A DNA stretch of 64,000 nt from Microbulbifer sp. HZ11 (GCF_000708675.1 NZ_JELR01000002.1:1116001-1180000), one strand, 5' to 3'. Shown: positions 1-8,330, counted from the first letter of the stretch. A program made the numbers and translations. Notes: generated by a model from the letters alone, not told the origin.

Positions 1-135
1 GTTCTCCACCCAGAAGAAGCCGCCAATAAACGTCAGCAGTGTGTAGCCGGCCCAGCCGCTGATTTGCAGCGCCCAGTACTGGTTGCGCTCGGTCGCCAGC
101 CAGTCGGACAGCCAGTTGAAAACAGAAGTACCCAT
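1..135 (-). CDS. N-terminus of a LytS/YehU-type sensor histidine kinase (partial)
   Basis: The first 45 residues are encoded on the minus strand and the gene runs off the left edge. The peptide has a short polar start, then W-x-LQ-x-x-GW-x-x-Y followed by a hydrophobic stretch. This is how many membrane-bound LytS-type (His_kinase family) sensor kinases begin, just before the first membrane segment. The ATG at 135 is preceded by GGAG at a spacing of 4 bases, which supports the start. The kinase domain lies outside the window, so the family call rests on the N-terminal motif alone and another polytopic membrane protein cannot be excluded. Confidence 0.45.
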   Translation of the reverse strand, partial: MGTSVFNWLSDWLATERNQYWALQISGWAGYTLLTFIGGFFWVEN

Positions 136-269
136 AAATCTCCAAAAGCGCGCACGTACGGCGCCAATCTGGGAAAATAGCCTAATTGACGCCGCCTGTG
201 GGTGAAATACCACCAAACGCAGCAATCGGACGGACTGCCGCAGAATTCGCGGTATGGGGAGACAGAGCG

Positions 270-728
270 ATGAATTACTGGCTGTTCAAGTCGGAACCAG
301 ATGAATATAGCCTTGATGACCTGAAAAGCGAACCTGGTCACACCGGCCGTTGGGATGGTATCCGCAATTACCAAGCGCGCAACTTTCTGAGGGACAAGGT
401 TGCAGAAGGCGACGGGGTGCTCTTCTATCATAGCGCTTGCAAGGTGCCGGCCATAGTCGGCACGGCGCAAGTGGTACGAGCCGCCTACCCGGATCCCGCT
501 CAGTTCGATGCAGAGAGTAAATACTTCGACCCCAAGGCCACCGCAGACAAGCCGCGCTGGTTCTGTGTGGATATCCGCTGGCAGAGCGAATTTGCCCGCC
601 CGCTGCCACTGAAAGAGATCAAGCAGAACCGGGCGCTGGCAGAGATGGTACTGGTGAGGCAGGGGCGGTTGTCGATTCAGCCAGTAAGCGAGAGCGAATG
701 GCGACTGCTATTGAAACTCGGAGCCTAA
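270..728 (+). CDS. EVE domain-containing protein (THYN1-like)
   Basis: This 152-residue protein is a single EVE domain, the PUA-related fold found in thymocyte nuclear protein 1 and in bacterial stand-alone proteins. Family members bind modified bases in DNA or RNA; the bacterial substrate is not established. Diagnostic stretches are the start MNYWLFKSEPDEYS, the WDGIRNYQARNFLR segment near residue 30, the GDGVLFYHS segment near residue 50, and the V-x-x-x-W-Q core. The ATG at 270 was chosen because the EVE domain begins exactly there and GGGGAGA precedes it; the open frame upstream to 186 adds unrelated residues. It converges with the DUF3094 gene and overlaps its stop by 3 bases. Confidence 0.9.
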   Translation: MNYWLFKSEPDEYSLDDLKSEPGHTGRWDGIRNYQARNFLRDKVAEGDGVLFYHSACKVPAIVGTAQVVRAAYPDPAQFDAESKYFDPKATADKPRWFCVDIRWQSEFARPLPLKEIKQNRALAEMVLVRQGRLSIQPVSESEWRLLLKLGA

Positions 729-949
729 ACGACACCTTTGGTGCGCGCGATAAACAGGCTGAGTAGAGATAATACGGTCAGCACCACGAGAATAATGCCG
801 AGCAACAGAAAAGGACGAAACGGTTTGCGCTCCACATCGTTGTGGCCACTTTTCAGGTAACGATCGACCTTGGCCTGGTCTTCGTCGGAGAGTTTTTTCG
901 GCGGGATGGTGGTTTCGAAGTCTGGAGTGGGCGAATCGGAACTGGACAT
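725..949 (-). CDS. DUF3094 family small membrane protein
   Basis: A 74-residue protein. A soluble N-terminal half contains LSDEDQAKVDRYL and a short ERKPFRP motif, followed by one strongly hydrophobic segment (about residues 47-67) and a short basic tail. This layout matches the DUF3094 family of gammaproteobacteria, which has no known function. The start at 949 was chosen because the conserved core begins soon after it; an in-frame extension to 1084 would read through a terminator hairpin and a REP-like repeat. No strong Shine-Dalgarno sequence is visible. It converges on the EVE-domain gene. Confidence 0.8.
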   Translation of the reverse strand: MSSSDSPTPDFETTIPPKKLSDEDQAKVDRYLKSGHNDVERKPFRPFLLLGIILVVLTVLSLLSLFIARTKGVV

Positions 950-1001
950 AGGTAACTCGGGATCTTTTTTATTGTGATGTCCCGAGTTTAGGAGATTCGC
1001 C

Positions 1002-1031
1002 GAAATGAAAAAAGCCCCGCGGGTGCGGGGC
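1002..1031 (-). terminator. Rho-independent terminator, best oriented for the acyl-CoA dehydrogenase gene
   Basis: A 7-bp perfect stem (GCCCCGC at 1014-1020 with GCGGGGC at 1025-1031) with a GGGT loop is followed on the minus strand by six T residues (1013-1008). On the plus strand only three T follow, so activity in that direction would be weaker. Confidence 0.75.
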
Positions 1032-1048
1032 TTTGATCGTCCGAAGGA

Positions 1049-1138
1049 CCTGGATCCCGGATCGAGTCCGGGATGACGAGGCAAAGCGGATTACGCCGAA
1101 TCCCAGTCATGCCGGTACCGGATCGAGTCCGGCATGAC
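1049..1138. repeat. Pair of REP-like palindromic repeats
   Basis: Two related palindromes share the core CCGGATCGAGTCCGG. The first (about 1050-1078) reads TCCCGG-ATCGAG-TCCGGGA. The second has perfect 10-base arms, GTCATGCCGG at 1106-1115 and CCGGCATGAC at 1129-1138. Repeats with the GGATCGAGTCCGG core are common dispersed intergenic elements in proteobacteria. They lie just past the 3' end of the acyl-CoA dehydrogenase gene. Confidence 0.7.
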
Positions 1139-1166
1139 AAAAACATCCGGCATCCAGCAACCGGGG

Positions 1167-2942
1167 TCAGAACAACTCTTCTTCCAGATCCATCAGGGTC
1201 TCACTACCGGCCAGCACGCTCGCCGCCAGTGCCTTGGTCTGCGGCAGCAGACGGGCGAAGAAGAAGCGCGCGGTCTTGATTTGGCTGCGATAGAAATCGT
1301 CGCTCTGCCCCACAGCAACGCTGGCGACCTTGGCCCACATATAGGCGTAGGCAACGAAGCCGAACTGGTGCAGATATTCCACCGAAGCCGCACCCGGTGC
1401 GTTGGGGTCGCTCTTGGCGGCTTCGATCACCGCGGCAGTCACGTCCTTCAGGCGTTGCAGCTCGGCCGCCAGCGGCACGATGAATTCAGACAGAGCATCG
1501 TTCGCGGCATTGGCGTCGATAAACTGCTGCACGTCGGCGGCGAACAGTTCGAAGAAGGCGCCGCCGTTGGCCACAGTCTTACGGCCGATCAGGTCCAGGG
1601 CCTGGATACCGTTGGTGCCTTCATAGATCTGGGTAATGCGCACGTCGCGCACCAGCTGCTCCTGGCCCCACTCGCGAATATAGCCGTGGCCGCCGAACAC
1701 CTGCTGGCCGAGCACGGTGCACTCCAGGCCCTTGTCAGTGAAGAAGGCCTTGGCCACCGGGGTCAGCAGCGCCACCATGGCTTCCGCGTGCTGCTTCTCT
1801 TCCCCTTCACCGTATTTGGACAGATCCAGCCACTTGGCCACATATGTGGACAGGGCACGGGCGCCACCGATATAGGCCTTCTGGGTCAGCAGCATACGGC
1901 GTACATCCGGGTGCACGATGATCGGGTCGGCGGCTTTCTCCGGTTGCTTGGCGCCTTCCGGGGAGCGGCTCTGCACGCGATCGCGGGCGTATTCAATGGC
2001 ACTCTGATAGGAGCGCTCGGAAGCGCCGAGGCCCTGAATACCCACACCCAGGCGCTCGTAGTTCATCATGGTGAACATGGCGGCGAGGCCCTTGTTCACC
2101 TCACCCACCAGCCAGCCCTTGGCACCGTCGAAGTTCATCGCGCAGGTAGCAGACGCCTTGATCCCCATCTTGTGCTCAATGGAGCCACAGCTCACACCAT
2201 TGCGCTCGCCCAGGCTGCCGTCTTCGTTCACCAGGATCTTCGGCACCAGGAACAGGGAGATACCTTTCGGGCCCTTGGGCGCATCCGGCAGTTTGGCCAG
2301 CACCAGGTGGATGATGTTTTCCGACAGGTCATGGTCTCCGCCGGTGATAAAAATCTTGCTGCCGGTAATACGGTAGCTGCCGTCGTCCTGAGGCTCCGCC
2401 TTGGTGCGGATGATGCCGAGGTCGGTACCGGCATGGGGCTCGGTCAGATCCATGGCCCCGGCCCAGGTACCCGCATACATGTTGGGGAGGTATTTTTCTT
2501 TCAACTCGTCGCTGCCGTGGGCATCGATGGCCAGGCAGGCGCCGTTGGTAAGTACCGGGTAGAGGGCGAAGGAGATGTTCGCCGAACACAACATTTCTTC
2601 CACCTGCACACCCAGCATCTTGGGCATGCCCATACCGCCGAACTCCGGGTTACCCACCAGCGCACCCCAGCCGCCTTCGCAATAGGTGGCGTAGGCTTCC
2701 GGGAAGCCTTTCGGGGTGGTTACCACGCCGTCATTCCAGTGACAGCCTTCCTCATCACCGCTGCGGTTGAGCGGGTCCAGGGTATTGGCGGCCAGCTTGC
2801 CCATCTCTTCCAGAATGGCGTCGGCGGTTTCGCGGTCTGCGGTTTCCGCCAACGCAGGCAGGCGCGCCCACAATTTGTCCGCTTCGAATACCTCGTGCAG
2901 CAGGAAGTTCATCTCGCGCAGTGGCGCCTTGTAATCGGCCAT
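1167..2942 (-). CDS. Acyl-CoA dehydrogenase with C-terminal extension (DmdC/FadE5-like)
   Basis: A 591-residue FAD-dependent acyl-CoA dehydrogenase of the long class, with an N-terminal helical segment, the ACAD core and an extra C-terminal helical domain, close in size to DmdC-type enzymes. It should oxidise an acyl-CoA to the trans-2-enoyl-CoA in beta-oxidation. Core motifs include ALYPVLTNGACLAI, the substrate/FAD loop MDLTEPHAGTDLG near residue 168, ITGSKIFITGGDHD, the YERLGVG segment and the C-terminal QVFGGHGYIREWGQEQLVRD with IYEGTNGIQALDL. The catalytic glutamate is probably in that IYEGTNGIQ region. The ATG at 2942 has GAGGCGAGA just upstream and starts the family consensus; the frame open to 3023 would overlap the promoter. 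The leader holds a PsrA-box-like palindrome. The exact chain-length or thioether substrate cannot be read from sequence. Confidence 0.92.
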   Translation of the reverse strand: MADYKAPLREMNFLLHEVFEADKLWARLPALAETADRETADAILEEMGKLAANTLDPLNRSGDEEGCHWNDGVVTTPKGFPEAYATYCEGGWGALVGNPEFGGMGMPKMLGVQVEEMLCSANISFALYPVLTNGACLAIDAHGSDELKEKYLPNMYAGTWAGAMDLTEPHAGTDLGIIRTKAEPQDDGSYRITGSKIFITGGDHDLSENIIHLVLAKLPDAPKGPKGISLFLVPKILVNEDGSLGERNGVSCGSIEHKMGIKASATCAMNFDGAKGWLVGEVNKGLAAMFTMMNYERLGVGIQGLGASERSYQSAIEYARDRVQSRSPEGAKQPEKAADPIIVHPDVRRMLLTQKAYIGGARALSTYVAKWLDLSKYGEGEEKQHAEAMVALLTPVAKAFFTDKGLECTVLGQQVFGGHGYIREWGQEQLVRDVRITQIYEGTNGIQALDLIGRKTVANGGAFFELFAADVQQFIDANAANDALSEFIVPLAAELQRLKDVTAAVIEAAKSDPNAPGAASVEYLHQFGFVAYAYMWAKVASVAVGQSDDFYRSQIKTARFFFARLLPQTKALAASVLAGSETLMDLEEELF

Positions 2943-3043
2943 GGTCTCGCCTCGCTGAATCGGTTTTGACTCGTTATCGGTATTTACGCAATGACTGATC
3001 GGACAGCTCATGAAGTCGATCAATCGATTGTTTCAAATATTTG

Positions 3044-3063
3044 TTTCAAACACATGTTTGAAA
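3044..3063 (-). promoter_or_regulatory. PsrA-box-like operator upstream of the acyl-CoA dehydrogenase
   Basis: Arms TTTCAAACA and TGTTTGAAA form a perfect 9-base inverted repeat with a 2-base centre. The inner CAAAC-N4-GTTTG (3047-3060) fits the published Pseudomonas PsrA consensus (G/C)AAAC-N2-4-GTTT(G/C). A second palindrome, CAAATATTTG, lies next to it at 3034-3043. PsrA is a TetR-family repressor of beta-oxidation genes that is released by long-chain fatty acids, which fits the downstream gene. No psrA gene is visible here. Confidence 0.6.
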
Positions 3064-3161
3064 TCTAGGGCCAAGCGCATCCCAAGTCAAGCCGAACGGG
3101 GGAGCCCGGCCTGTGCGAATCCGTCACCCCCCGGCCACAGCAGGGGGAGTTCACGAAGGGA

Positions 3162-3863
3162 TTAGTTGGAAGAAGATAGCAGCGGGGAGAGGTCGAGGTG
3201 GGCGGCGCCATTGCGGTAGTCGCCAGATTCATCAAAGTCGAGTGCTCCCAGGCAGGGGGCTGGCAGTATGGCACCAAGTGTCATCAGGTTTTCCTGCGCG
3301 CGGGGCATTTCGGACTTGGGCGCGCGCGCAAAATTGGCCACCCAGCCGGCCAACTTGAGGCCGTCGCGATGAATGGCTTCGGCGGTCAGCAGCGCGTGGT
3401 TGATACACCCCAACTCCAGGCTCACCACCAGAACCACCGGCAGCTCCAGCTCCCGCGGCAGATCCGACAGGAACTGCCGCGGCGCCAATGGCACGCGCCA
3501 CCCCCCCGCGCCCTCGATCAGCACCAGGTCGGTTTTAGTGCTCATTACCCCGCGACAGATGCCCACAAGACGCGATACATCCAGCCGTTTACCCGCTTCC
3601 ATAGCGGCAATATGGGGAGCGATCGCCGGCTCCAGTGCAATGGGGTTGACCTGCTCGTAGGGCAACTCTTCGGTCATCGCTTCCATCAGCGTCAGCGCGT
3701 CACGATTGCGCAACCCGTCGGGGGTCTGCTCGCAGCCGGACGCCACCGGTTTCACCGCTGCGGTTTTCAGCCCCTGTGTGGCTGCGGCATGCAGTAACGC
3801 CGCACTTGTATAGGTCTTTCCGACTTCGGTATTGGTGCCGGTCACAAAAAACGTACGGGTCAC
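3162..3863 (-). CDS. bioD: ATP-dependent dethiobiotin synthetase BioD
   Basis: A 233-residue cytoplasmic enzyme that closes the ureido ring of dethiobiotin from 7,8-diaminopelargonate, CO2 and ATP, the penultimate step of biotin synthesis. The P-loop GTNTEVGKT is at residues 9-17, the substrate loop AVKPVASGCE near 36-45 and the conserved EGAGGWRVPL near 115-124. The size matches the family. Translation appears to begin at a GTG (3861-3863) with AGAGAGGTAAG upstream; no in-frame ATG is better placed. Other bio genes are not adjacent, so bioD is either alone or cotranscribed with something not visible. A weak C-rich/G-rich stem past the stop may end the transcript. Confidence 0.95.
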   Translation of the reverse strand: MTRTFFVTGTNTEVGKTYTSAALLHAAATQGLKTAAVKPVASGCEQTPDGLRNRDALTLMEAMTEELPYEQVNPIALEPAIAPHIAAMEAGKRLDVSRLVGICRGVMSTKTDLVLIEGAGGWRVPLAPRQFLSDLPRELELPVVLVVSLELGCINHALLTAEAIHRDGLKLAGWVANFARAPKSEMPRAQENLMTLGAILPAPCLGALDFDESGDYRNGAAHLDLSPLLSSSN

Positions 3864-4235
3864 GGAAACTTACCTCTCTTATAGAAATCTTTTATGTTGA
3901 CGCCCCTTTAAACATGATCTACTTGCTGATAAATTGACCACGTAGAGCAGTAATCGTACAACCCACTTCGCCAAACATGGTTGGGGTTAGGATAATTGCC
4001 TAACGAAGACCCCCGCCTCTGGCATGGGGTGACAGCCTAGGACAGCGCTGTCATGACGCTATTGCGCCACCAAGTCGCACCGCGCAACCACATTGCTCAG
4101 CCACCGGCGGACTACTCCCGCCTGCACGCCGAGTCTCCCCGCAAACGGCAGGGATGTGGAAGTGCGAAAGTACGGAAGCTGATTTACAGCCCCGGAATGA
4201 CATAACAAACAATGCCATTTATACCGACGAGAGCC
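3864..4235. other. Intergenic region between divergent bioD and L,D-transpeptidase genes
   Basis: About 370 bases without a supported gene. It should hold the bioD promoter (minus strand) and the transpeptidase promoter (plus strand, listed separately). A small palindrome, GACAGCGCTGTC, is at 4041-4052. No open reading frame with coding character and no RNA motif was recognised. Confidence 0.5.
3934..3962 (+). promoter_or_regulatory. Possible sigma70 promoter for the L,D-transpeptidase gene
   Basis: TTGACC (3934-3939) and TACAAC (3957-3962) are separated by 17 bases. The -10 box matches TATAAT at four of six positions. The resulting leader would be about 270 bases, which is long, so this is tentative. 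Confidence 0.3.
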
Positions 4236-4727
4236 ATGCGATACCTGAAATTGAGTCTGATTGCCTTACTCCTGATTCCCACCCTGGCCATTGCCAAGAT
4301 CAAGCCTGTGGATGAAGTGGTGGTCTACAAATCCAAACACCTGATGCAGCTGAAGCGCAACGGCAAGATTGTGAAGAGCTACAAGGTGGTATTCGGTAAA
4401 AATCCGGTGGGCCACAAACAGTACGAAGGTGACTCCCGCACCCCGGAAGGCCGCTATACGCTGAACTGGAAAAAGAAGAACAGCACCTATTACCGCGCGA
4501 TCCAGGTGTCCTACCCCAATGCGCAGGACCGCGCCCGGGCAAAAAAATTGGGCCGCAGTCCCGGTGGTTCCATCATGATCCACGGCCAGAAGCCCCACTG
4601 GAAAGGCATCGAACAGTACCTGACCAAAATGAACTGGACCGACGGCTGTATTGCGGTAACCAACCCGGAAATGGACGAGATCTGGGCGATGGTGGATACC
4701 GGAACGCCGATCGAGATCTTTCCGTAA
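4236..4727 (+). CDS. Secreted L,D-transpeptidase (YkuD domain)
   Basis: A 163-residue precursor with a signal peptide (about residues 1-20, LSLIALLLIPTLAIA) and a single YkuD catalytic domain. Such enzymes form or cleave 3-3 peptidoglycan cross-links or attach proteins to peptidoglycan in the periplasm. His116 in IMIHGQ and Cys138 in WTDGCIAV form the catalytic pair; the usual Ser/Thr-x-Gly-Cys appears as TDGC. The compact size resembles the YafK/ErfK-like short group. The ATG at 4236 was preferred over 4212 because GACGAGAG precedes it and the signal peptide starts there. No neighbour shares its pathway. Confidence 0.88.
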   Translation: MRYLKLSLIALLLIPTLAIAKIKPVDEVVVYKSKHLMQLKRNGKIVKSYKVVFGKNPVGHKQYEGDSRTPEGRYTLNWKKKNSTYYRAIQVSYPNAQDRARAKKLGRSPGGSIMIHGQKPHWKGIEQYLTKMNWTDGCIAVTNPEMDEIWAMVDTGTPIEIFP

Positions 4728-4772
4728 ATTTCTCTGGCCACAGCGTAGAGAATCTTGAATTGAAGGCCGGGG

Positions 4773-4866
4773 GCTGGGGCAAGTTTTTCGAACCGTCGTC
4801 GCCATGGATGGCGGCGCCGGAGCGTACATGGATGTACTCGCAGCGATTCGAAAAACTTGCCCCAGC
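4773..4866. repeat. MITE-like hairpin element A
   Basis: Perfect 20-base inverted repeats lie at 4773-4792 and 4847-4866 (arms beginning GCTGGGGCAAG and ending CTTGCCCCAGC). They surround a 54-base centre that contains GCCATGGATGGC and the small hairpin GTACATGGATGTAC. It starts about 45 bases after the transpeptidase stop. Similar cores recur in elements B and C, which suggests a mobile or dispersed family. Confidence 0.7.
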
Positions 4867-4925
4867 GCTCGGCCGCCACCGCGTCGGAGATCAGTGCTCC
4901 GAACCACCATCGTGGCAGCGAATCA

Positions 4926-5018
4926 CTGGGTGAGGGTTTTCAGGACCGCTGTGAACCCATCCCTGGGCGCTTCGGCACAAACATCCTGTTTGTGACGATC
5001 CTGAAAACCCGCCCCCAG
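4926..5018. repeat. MITE-like hairpin element B
   Basis: Twenty-base inverted repeats (4926-4945 and 4999-5018, 18 of 20 paired, including GGGTTTTCAGGA with TCCTGAAAACCC) enclose a 53-base centre. The centre contains GTGAACCCATCCCTGGGCGC and a CACAAACATCCTGTTTGTG hairpin. Read on the opposite strand, the centre resembles that of element C. It lies 43 bases from the dnaB stop and may also act as the dnaB 3' hairpin. Confidence 0.65.
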
Positions 5019-5061
5019 CAATTCACCTTAACTTTTGACTTCTGCGACTCGATCTTCAGTC

Positions 5062-6507
5062 TCAGTGCTCTTCCTGGTAATACTCTGGCGCCAGATCATC
5101 AAAGCGCGTGTACTTACCCACAAACGCCGCCCGGCAAGTACCAATCTCACCGTTACGCTGCTTACCGATAATCAGCTCCGCCAGGCCCTTATCCGGACTG
5201 TCCTCGTTGTAATACTCATCCCGGTAAATAAACAGAATCACATCCGCATCCTGCTCGATCGCCCCGGATTCCCGAAGGTCCGAGTTCATCGGCCGCTTGT
5301 TCGGGCGCTGCTCCACACCACGGTTCAACTGCGACAGCGCAATCACCGGGCACTCGTATTCCTTCGCCAACGCCTTCAAAGAGCGCGAAATCTCGGAGAT
5401 TTCCTGAGTACGCCCCTCGGTACTGCCCTTCACCTGCATCAACTGCAGGTAATCCACCATCACCATCGCCGGCATCGCGCGGCGCTCTGCCTCCTCGCGG
5501 GACAACTTCGGGTCCGCCTGCATCAACTTGTTGGTATGGTCGCGCACCGTGCGTTTCACCCGCGCCCGCACCTCTGAAGGGGAAAGACCCGGGGTATCGT
5601 CGATATACAGCCCCTTGCCCTTCATCTTCTGCACCGCGCTGGACAGCTTTGGCCAGTCCTCTTCCTGCAACTTGCCGTTACGGATACGCCCTTGATCGAT
5701 CTTGCCGATAGACGACAACATCCGCATTACCAGACTGTCAGAGGGCATCTCCATACTGAACACAAGGGTCGGCTTCTCCTGACTGAGCATTGCCGCTTCG
5801 ACGAAGTTCAGTGCCAGCGCGGTCTTACCCATGGAGGGACGTGCGGCGAGGATGATGAGTTCACCGGGCTGCCAACCGGAAGTTCGCTGATCCAGCTCGG
5901 TGAGCCCGGTGCTGAGACCGGTGAGGTCGCCCTCGGATTTGAACAGTTCATCAATGCGCTCGACGGTTTTCTTCAGCAGCGTATCGACACCGACAAAGCC
6001 GCCCTCTTTGGCGCGGCCCTCGGCGATTTCCGCAACACGACGCTCGGCCATCTGCAGCAGGTCGGCGGAGCCTAAACCACCCGGATTGAAACTGGTGCGA
6101 CTGATTTCACCGGCGGCGGCGATCAGCTGGCGCAGCATGGAGCGCTCGCGCACGATCTTGGCGTAGGCGACGATATTCGCAGCAGACGGGGTATTTTCGG
6201 CGAGTTCCGCGAGATACGCCGGGCCGCCCACATCCGCCAGCAGATCGCGGGTGGCAAGGCCCTCGGCGAGGGTGACGATATCCAGCGGCTGCTCGCCGCT
6301 GGACAGTTCCAGCATGACGCCAAAGATAATGCGGTGGCTGGCGACAAAGAAGTCTTCCGCACTCAGCTGCTCCGCCACCGCATCCAGGCGGCTGGCATCG
6401 AGCATCAGGCCACCCAGTACCGACTGTTCCGCCTCTACCGAGTGCGGCAGCGGCGAGCTGGCAGTGGTTTCCTGGGCTTCTTCTTCGTGGGGAGCGTATT
6501 CGTTCAT
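5062..6507 (-). CDS. dnaB: Replicative DNA helicase DnaB
   Basis: A 481-residue hexameric 5'-3' helicase of the replication fork that interacts with primase and the clamp loader. The N-terminal DnaB domain (about residues 20-125) includes PHSVEAEQSVLGGLML. The RecA-like C-terminal domain has the Walker A ARPSMGKTA at 222-230, Walker B/H2 in MVMVDYLQLM, the glutamine-containing H3 PVIALSQLNRGVEQR and the arginine-finger region GAIEQDADVILFIYRDEYY. Length is typical and no intein is seen. It lies downstream of the rpsF-rplI operon with a strong hairpin between, so it probably has its own transcription start. Confidence 0.97.
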   Translation of the reverse strand: MNEYAPHEEEAQETTASSPLPHSVEAEQSVLGGLMLDASRLDAVAEQLSAEDFFVASHRIIFGVMLELSSGEQPLDIVTLAEGLATRDLLADVGGPAYLAELAENTPSAANIVAYAKIVRERSMLRQLIAAAGEISRTSFNPGGLGSADLLQMAERRVAEIAEGRAKEGGFVGVDTLLKKTVERIDELFKSEGDLTGLSTGLTELDQRTSGWQPGELIILAARPSMGKTALALNFVEAAMLSQEKPTLVFSMEMPSDSLVMRMLSSIGKIDQGRIRNGKLQEEDWPKLSSAVQKMKGKGLYIDDTPGLSPSEVRARVKRTVRDHTNKLMQADPKLSREEAERRAMPAMVMVDYLQLMQVKGSTEGRTQEISEISRSLKALAKEYECPVIALSQLNRGVEQRPNKRPMNSDLRESGAIEQDADVILFIYRDEYYNEDSPDKGLAELIIGKQRNGEIGTCRAAFVGKYTRFDDLAPEYYQEEH

Positions 6508-6565
6508 CTTCGGCTTTATATTCGATGGCCCGGATAGGTCCCGCAGAACGGGCCCTTTTATCGGG

Positions 6566-6636
6566 CTAAAAACAAATCAGGCGCTGGACCCTCTGTGTCG
6601 ACCGATTGATCGACAGAGAGAATCCAGCGCCTGATT
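6566..6636 (-). terminator. Long hairpin terminator after rplI
   Basis: AATCAGGCGCTGGA (6575-6588) pairs perfectly with TCCAGCGCCTGATT (6623-6636). An inner stem (CTCTGTGTCGA with TCGACAGAGAG) extends it. On the minus strand the stem is followed by TGTTTTTAG, fitting termination of the rpsF-rplI transcript ahead of dnaB. Confidence 0.65.
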
Positions 6637-6711
6637 GTAGCGCGGCTGGACCGGGAACGGGCAATCCCGTTTCCCACCCAGCGCACTAGGCGTTTCAGCG
6701 TCGGCAGAAGC

Positions 6712-7158
6712 TTATTCGGCTTCTACAACAACCTTAACGGTGCTGATCACGTCGGCGTGCAGCTGTACGTCTACGTCGTACTCGCCCACTTCGCGCAGTG
6801 CACCTTCCGGCAGTTTCACTTCCGCTTTGGCAACTTCAACGCCAGCAGCGGTGATTGCTTCAGCGATGTCGCGTGTGCCGATGGAGCCGAACAGCTTGCC
6901 TTCGTCACCAGCATTGGCAGCGATGGTCACAACCAGGTCAGCCAGTTTGGCAGCGCGGCTTTCAGCTTCGCTTACTTTCGCAGCGGCAGCTGCTTCCAGT
7001 TCAGCGCGCTTGGCTTCGAACTCAGCAACGTTTGCTGCGTTGGCCAGTACGGCTTTACCGGTAGGCAGCAGGAAGTTGCGGCCGAAACCGGCTTTGACTT
7101 CAACGCGGTCGCCCACGTTGCCCAGTTTGCCTACTTTGTCGAGCAGAATAACTTCCAT
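6712..7158 (-). CDS. rplI: 50S ribosomal protein bL9
   Basis: A 148-residue ribosomal protein of the large subunit. The N-terminal domain starts [17 protein letters not shown] and carries the signature [17 protein letters not shown] (about residues 23-40). A long alanine/glutamate-rich connecting helix (about 41-75) leads to the C-terminal domain with [16 protein letters not shown]. The length equals the usual 148-150. The ATG at 7158 was chosen because it starts the family consensus and GAGGG lies upstream; the frame open to 7227 overlaps the preceding membrane-protein gene. Last gene of the rpsF-rpsR-DUF2232-rplI operon. Confidence 0.97.
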   Translation of the reverse strand: MEVILLDKVGKLGNVGDRVEVKAGFGRNFLLPTGKAVLANAANVAEFEAKRAELEAAAAAKVSEAESRAAKLADLVVTIAANAGDEGKLFGSIGTRDIAEAITAAGVEVAKAEVKLPEGALREVGEYDVDVQLHADVISTVKVVVEAE

Positions 7159-7192
7159 CTCGGAACCCTCAGTTTCAGTTCTTGTGCGCCGC

Positions 7193-8041
7193 TCAGCGTT
7201 TATTGCTTGAGCGCGCGCGAATATCAATCCAGCTATCGATCAGGGCCAGTCCACACAGGAAACCAGCCAACGGCAGCGCCGCGATCACCAACATAACGTA
7301 CATGGCGATCAGTGGACCGCGCCCCCAGCCCTTCTGGGCTACCAGCCAGTGGATCAGGCAGATGCCCGCCACCATGATGGGGAAAGCGGCTACCGCGCCC
7401 CAGAACACAAAGTGTTCGCTGACGAGGCAGTAAATCCACAACAGCATACCGGCCGCGGCAATCGGCAGGGGCATTCGCAGCCCGTGCATCTCTTCCCGCA
7501 AACCCCCGGGGTTGTACAACAGTGCCTGCCACCAGCGACCGAGCAACAGTGACAGCATGGCGCTGATCAACGATACCCAGGTCAGGTAGCCGGTGGCCTG
7601 CGCTTCGCTGGCAAATGCCTTGCTCAGCTGCTGGGCCTCTGGGGTACTGGCGCCGCCAGCGGCCTCATTGACCGCAGCGATCAGGTTCCCCAGCACACCC
7701 CCGGTCACCTGCGAGGTAACCAGGATGCCCGCTGCCGTTACGGCGGTGAGCGCCACCAGCGCCCAATTCCAGGTGCGGGTAGTACGCAGCACCATTGCGC
7801 CGGCCAGCACCCCCACAAAGTGGGTAATGGCCATGCCGGCCATCAGTGGCGACATATAGCCGGCACCAGCGGCGGCGACAATCGGCAACAGCGCCCAGGC
7901 CAGAACAAACAGGCCGTCGCTATTACCGCGGCGCAACCCCACCAGTGCGAGCACCGCGGGGCTGATCAACGGGATACCCACCAGGGTGAGGATCACCGCA
8001 CGCACGCGCGATCGCATGGCAAATTCAGCGATGGCGCGCAC
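7193..8041 (-). CDS. DUF2232 family integral membrane protein
   Basis: A 282-residue polytopic membrane protein with about eight hydrophobic segments, including stretches near residues 13-35, 43-60, 65-85, 92-112, 155-170, 193-212, 215-235 and 245-268. Its place between rpsR and rplI is the same as that of a conserved DUF2232 protein in pseudomonads. Firmicute relatives are called YybS. Function is unknown; linkage to ribosomal protein genes is conserved but not explanatory. It lies 34 bases upstream of rplI and 46 bases downstream of rpsR, in one operon. Confidence 0.82.
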   Translation of the reverse strand: MRAIAEFAMRSRVRAVILTLVGIPLISPAVLALVGLRRGNSDGLFVLAWALLPIVAAAGAGYMSPLMAGMAITHFVGVLAGAMVLRTTRTWNWALVALTAVTAAGILVTSQVTGGVLGNLIAAVNEAAGGASTPEAQQLSKAFASEAQATGYLTWVSLISAMLSLLLGRWWQALLYNPGGLREEMHGLRMPLPIAAAGMLLWIYCLVSEHFVFWGAVAAFPIMVAGICLIHWLVAQKGWGRGPLIAMYVMLVIAALPLAGFLCGLALIDSWIDIRARSSNKR

Positions 8042-8087
8042 TAGATAGCTTCTCTTTTACAACGATTCGTACGAAGCAAAGCGCAGC

Positions 8088-8318
8088 TTAGGCTTCGTGG
8101 CTGTCCGTGTACGGCAGCAGCGCGATGTAACGCGCGCGCTTGACCGCGGTGGCCAGCTGACGCTGATACTTGGCTTTGGTGCCAGTGATACGGCTCGGTA
8201 CGATTTTGCCAGTTTCAGAAACGTAGGCTTTCAGGGTATCGAGATCTTTGTAGTCGATACGCTTGACGCCTTCGGCGGTGAAACGGCAGAACTTACGACG
8301 ACGGAAAAAACGTGCCAT
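8088..8318 (-). CDS. rpsR: 30S ribosomal protein bS18
   Basis: A 76-residue basic protein that pairs with bS6 on the small-subunit platform. It begins [17 protein letters not shown] and has the central signature [26 protein letters not shown] split across residues 22-47, with the basic [22 protein letters not shown]-terminus. Length and composition are standard. The start is 12 bases downstream of the rpsF stop, in keeping with coexpression. Confidence 0.98.
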   Translation of the reverse strand: MARFFRRRKFCRFTAEGVKRIDYKDLDTLKAYVSETGKIVPSRITGTKAKYQRQLATAVKRARYIALLPYTDSHEA

Positions 8319-8330
8319 CTGACTATCCCC

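Noticed and set aside
1134..2969. 611-codon open frame antisense to the acyl-CoA dehydrogenase gene
   Set aside because: It mirrors a well-conserved enzyme gene of high GC content. The translated sequence has no family motifs and is rich in His, Gln and Gly, as expected of a reverse-strand shadow.
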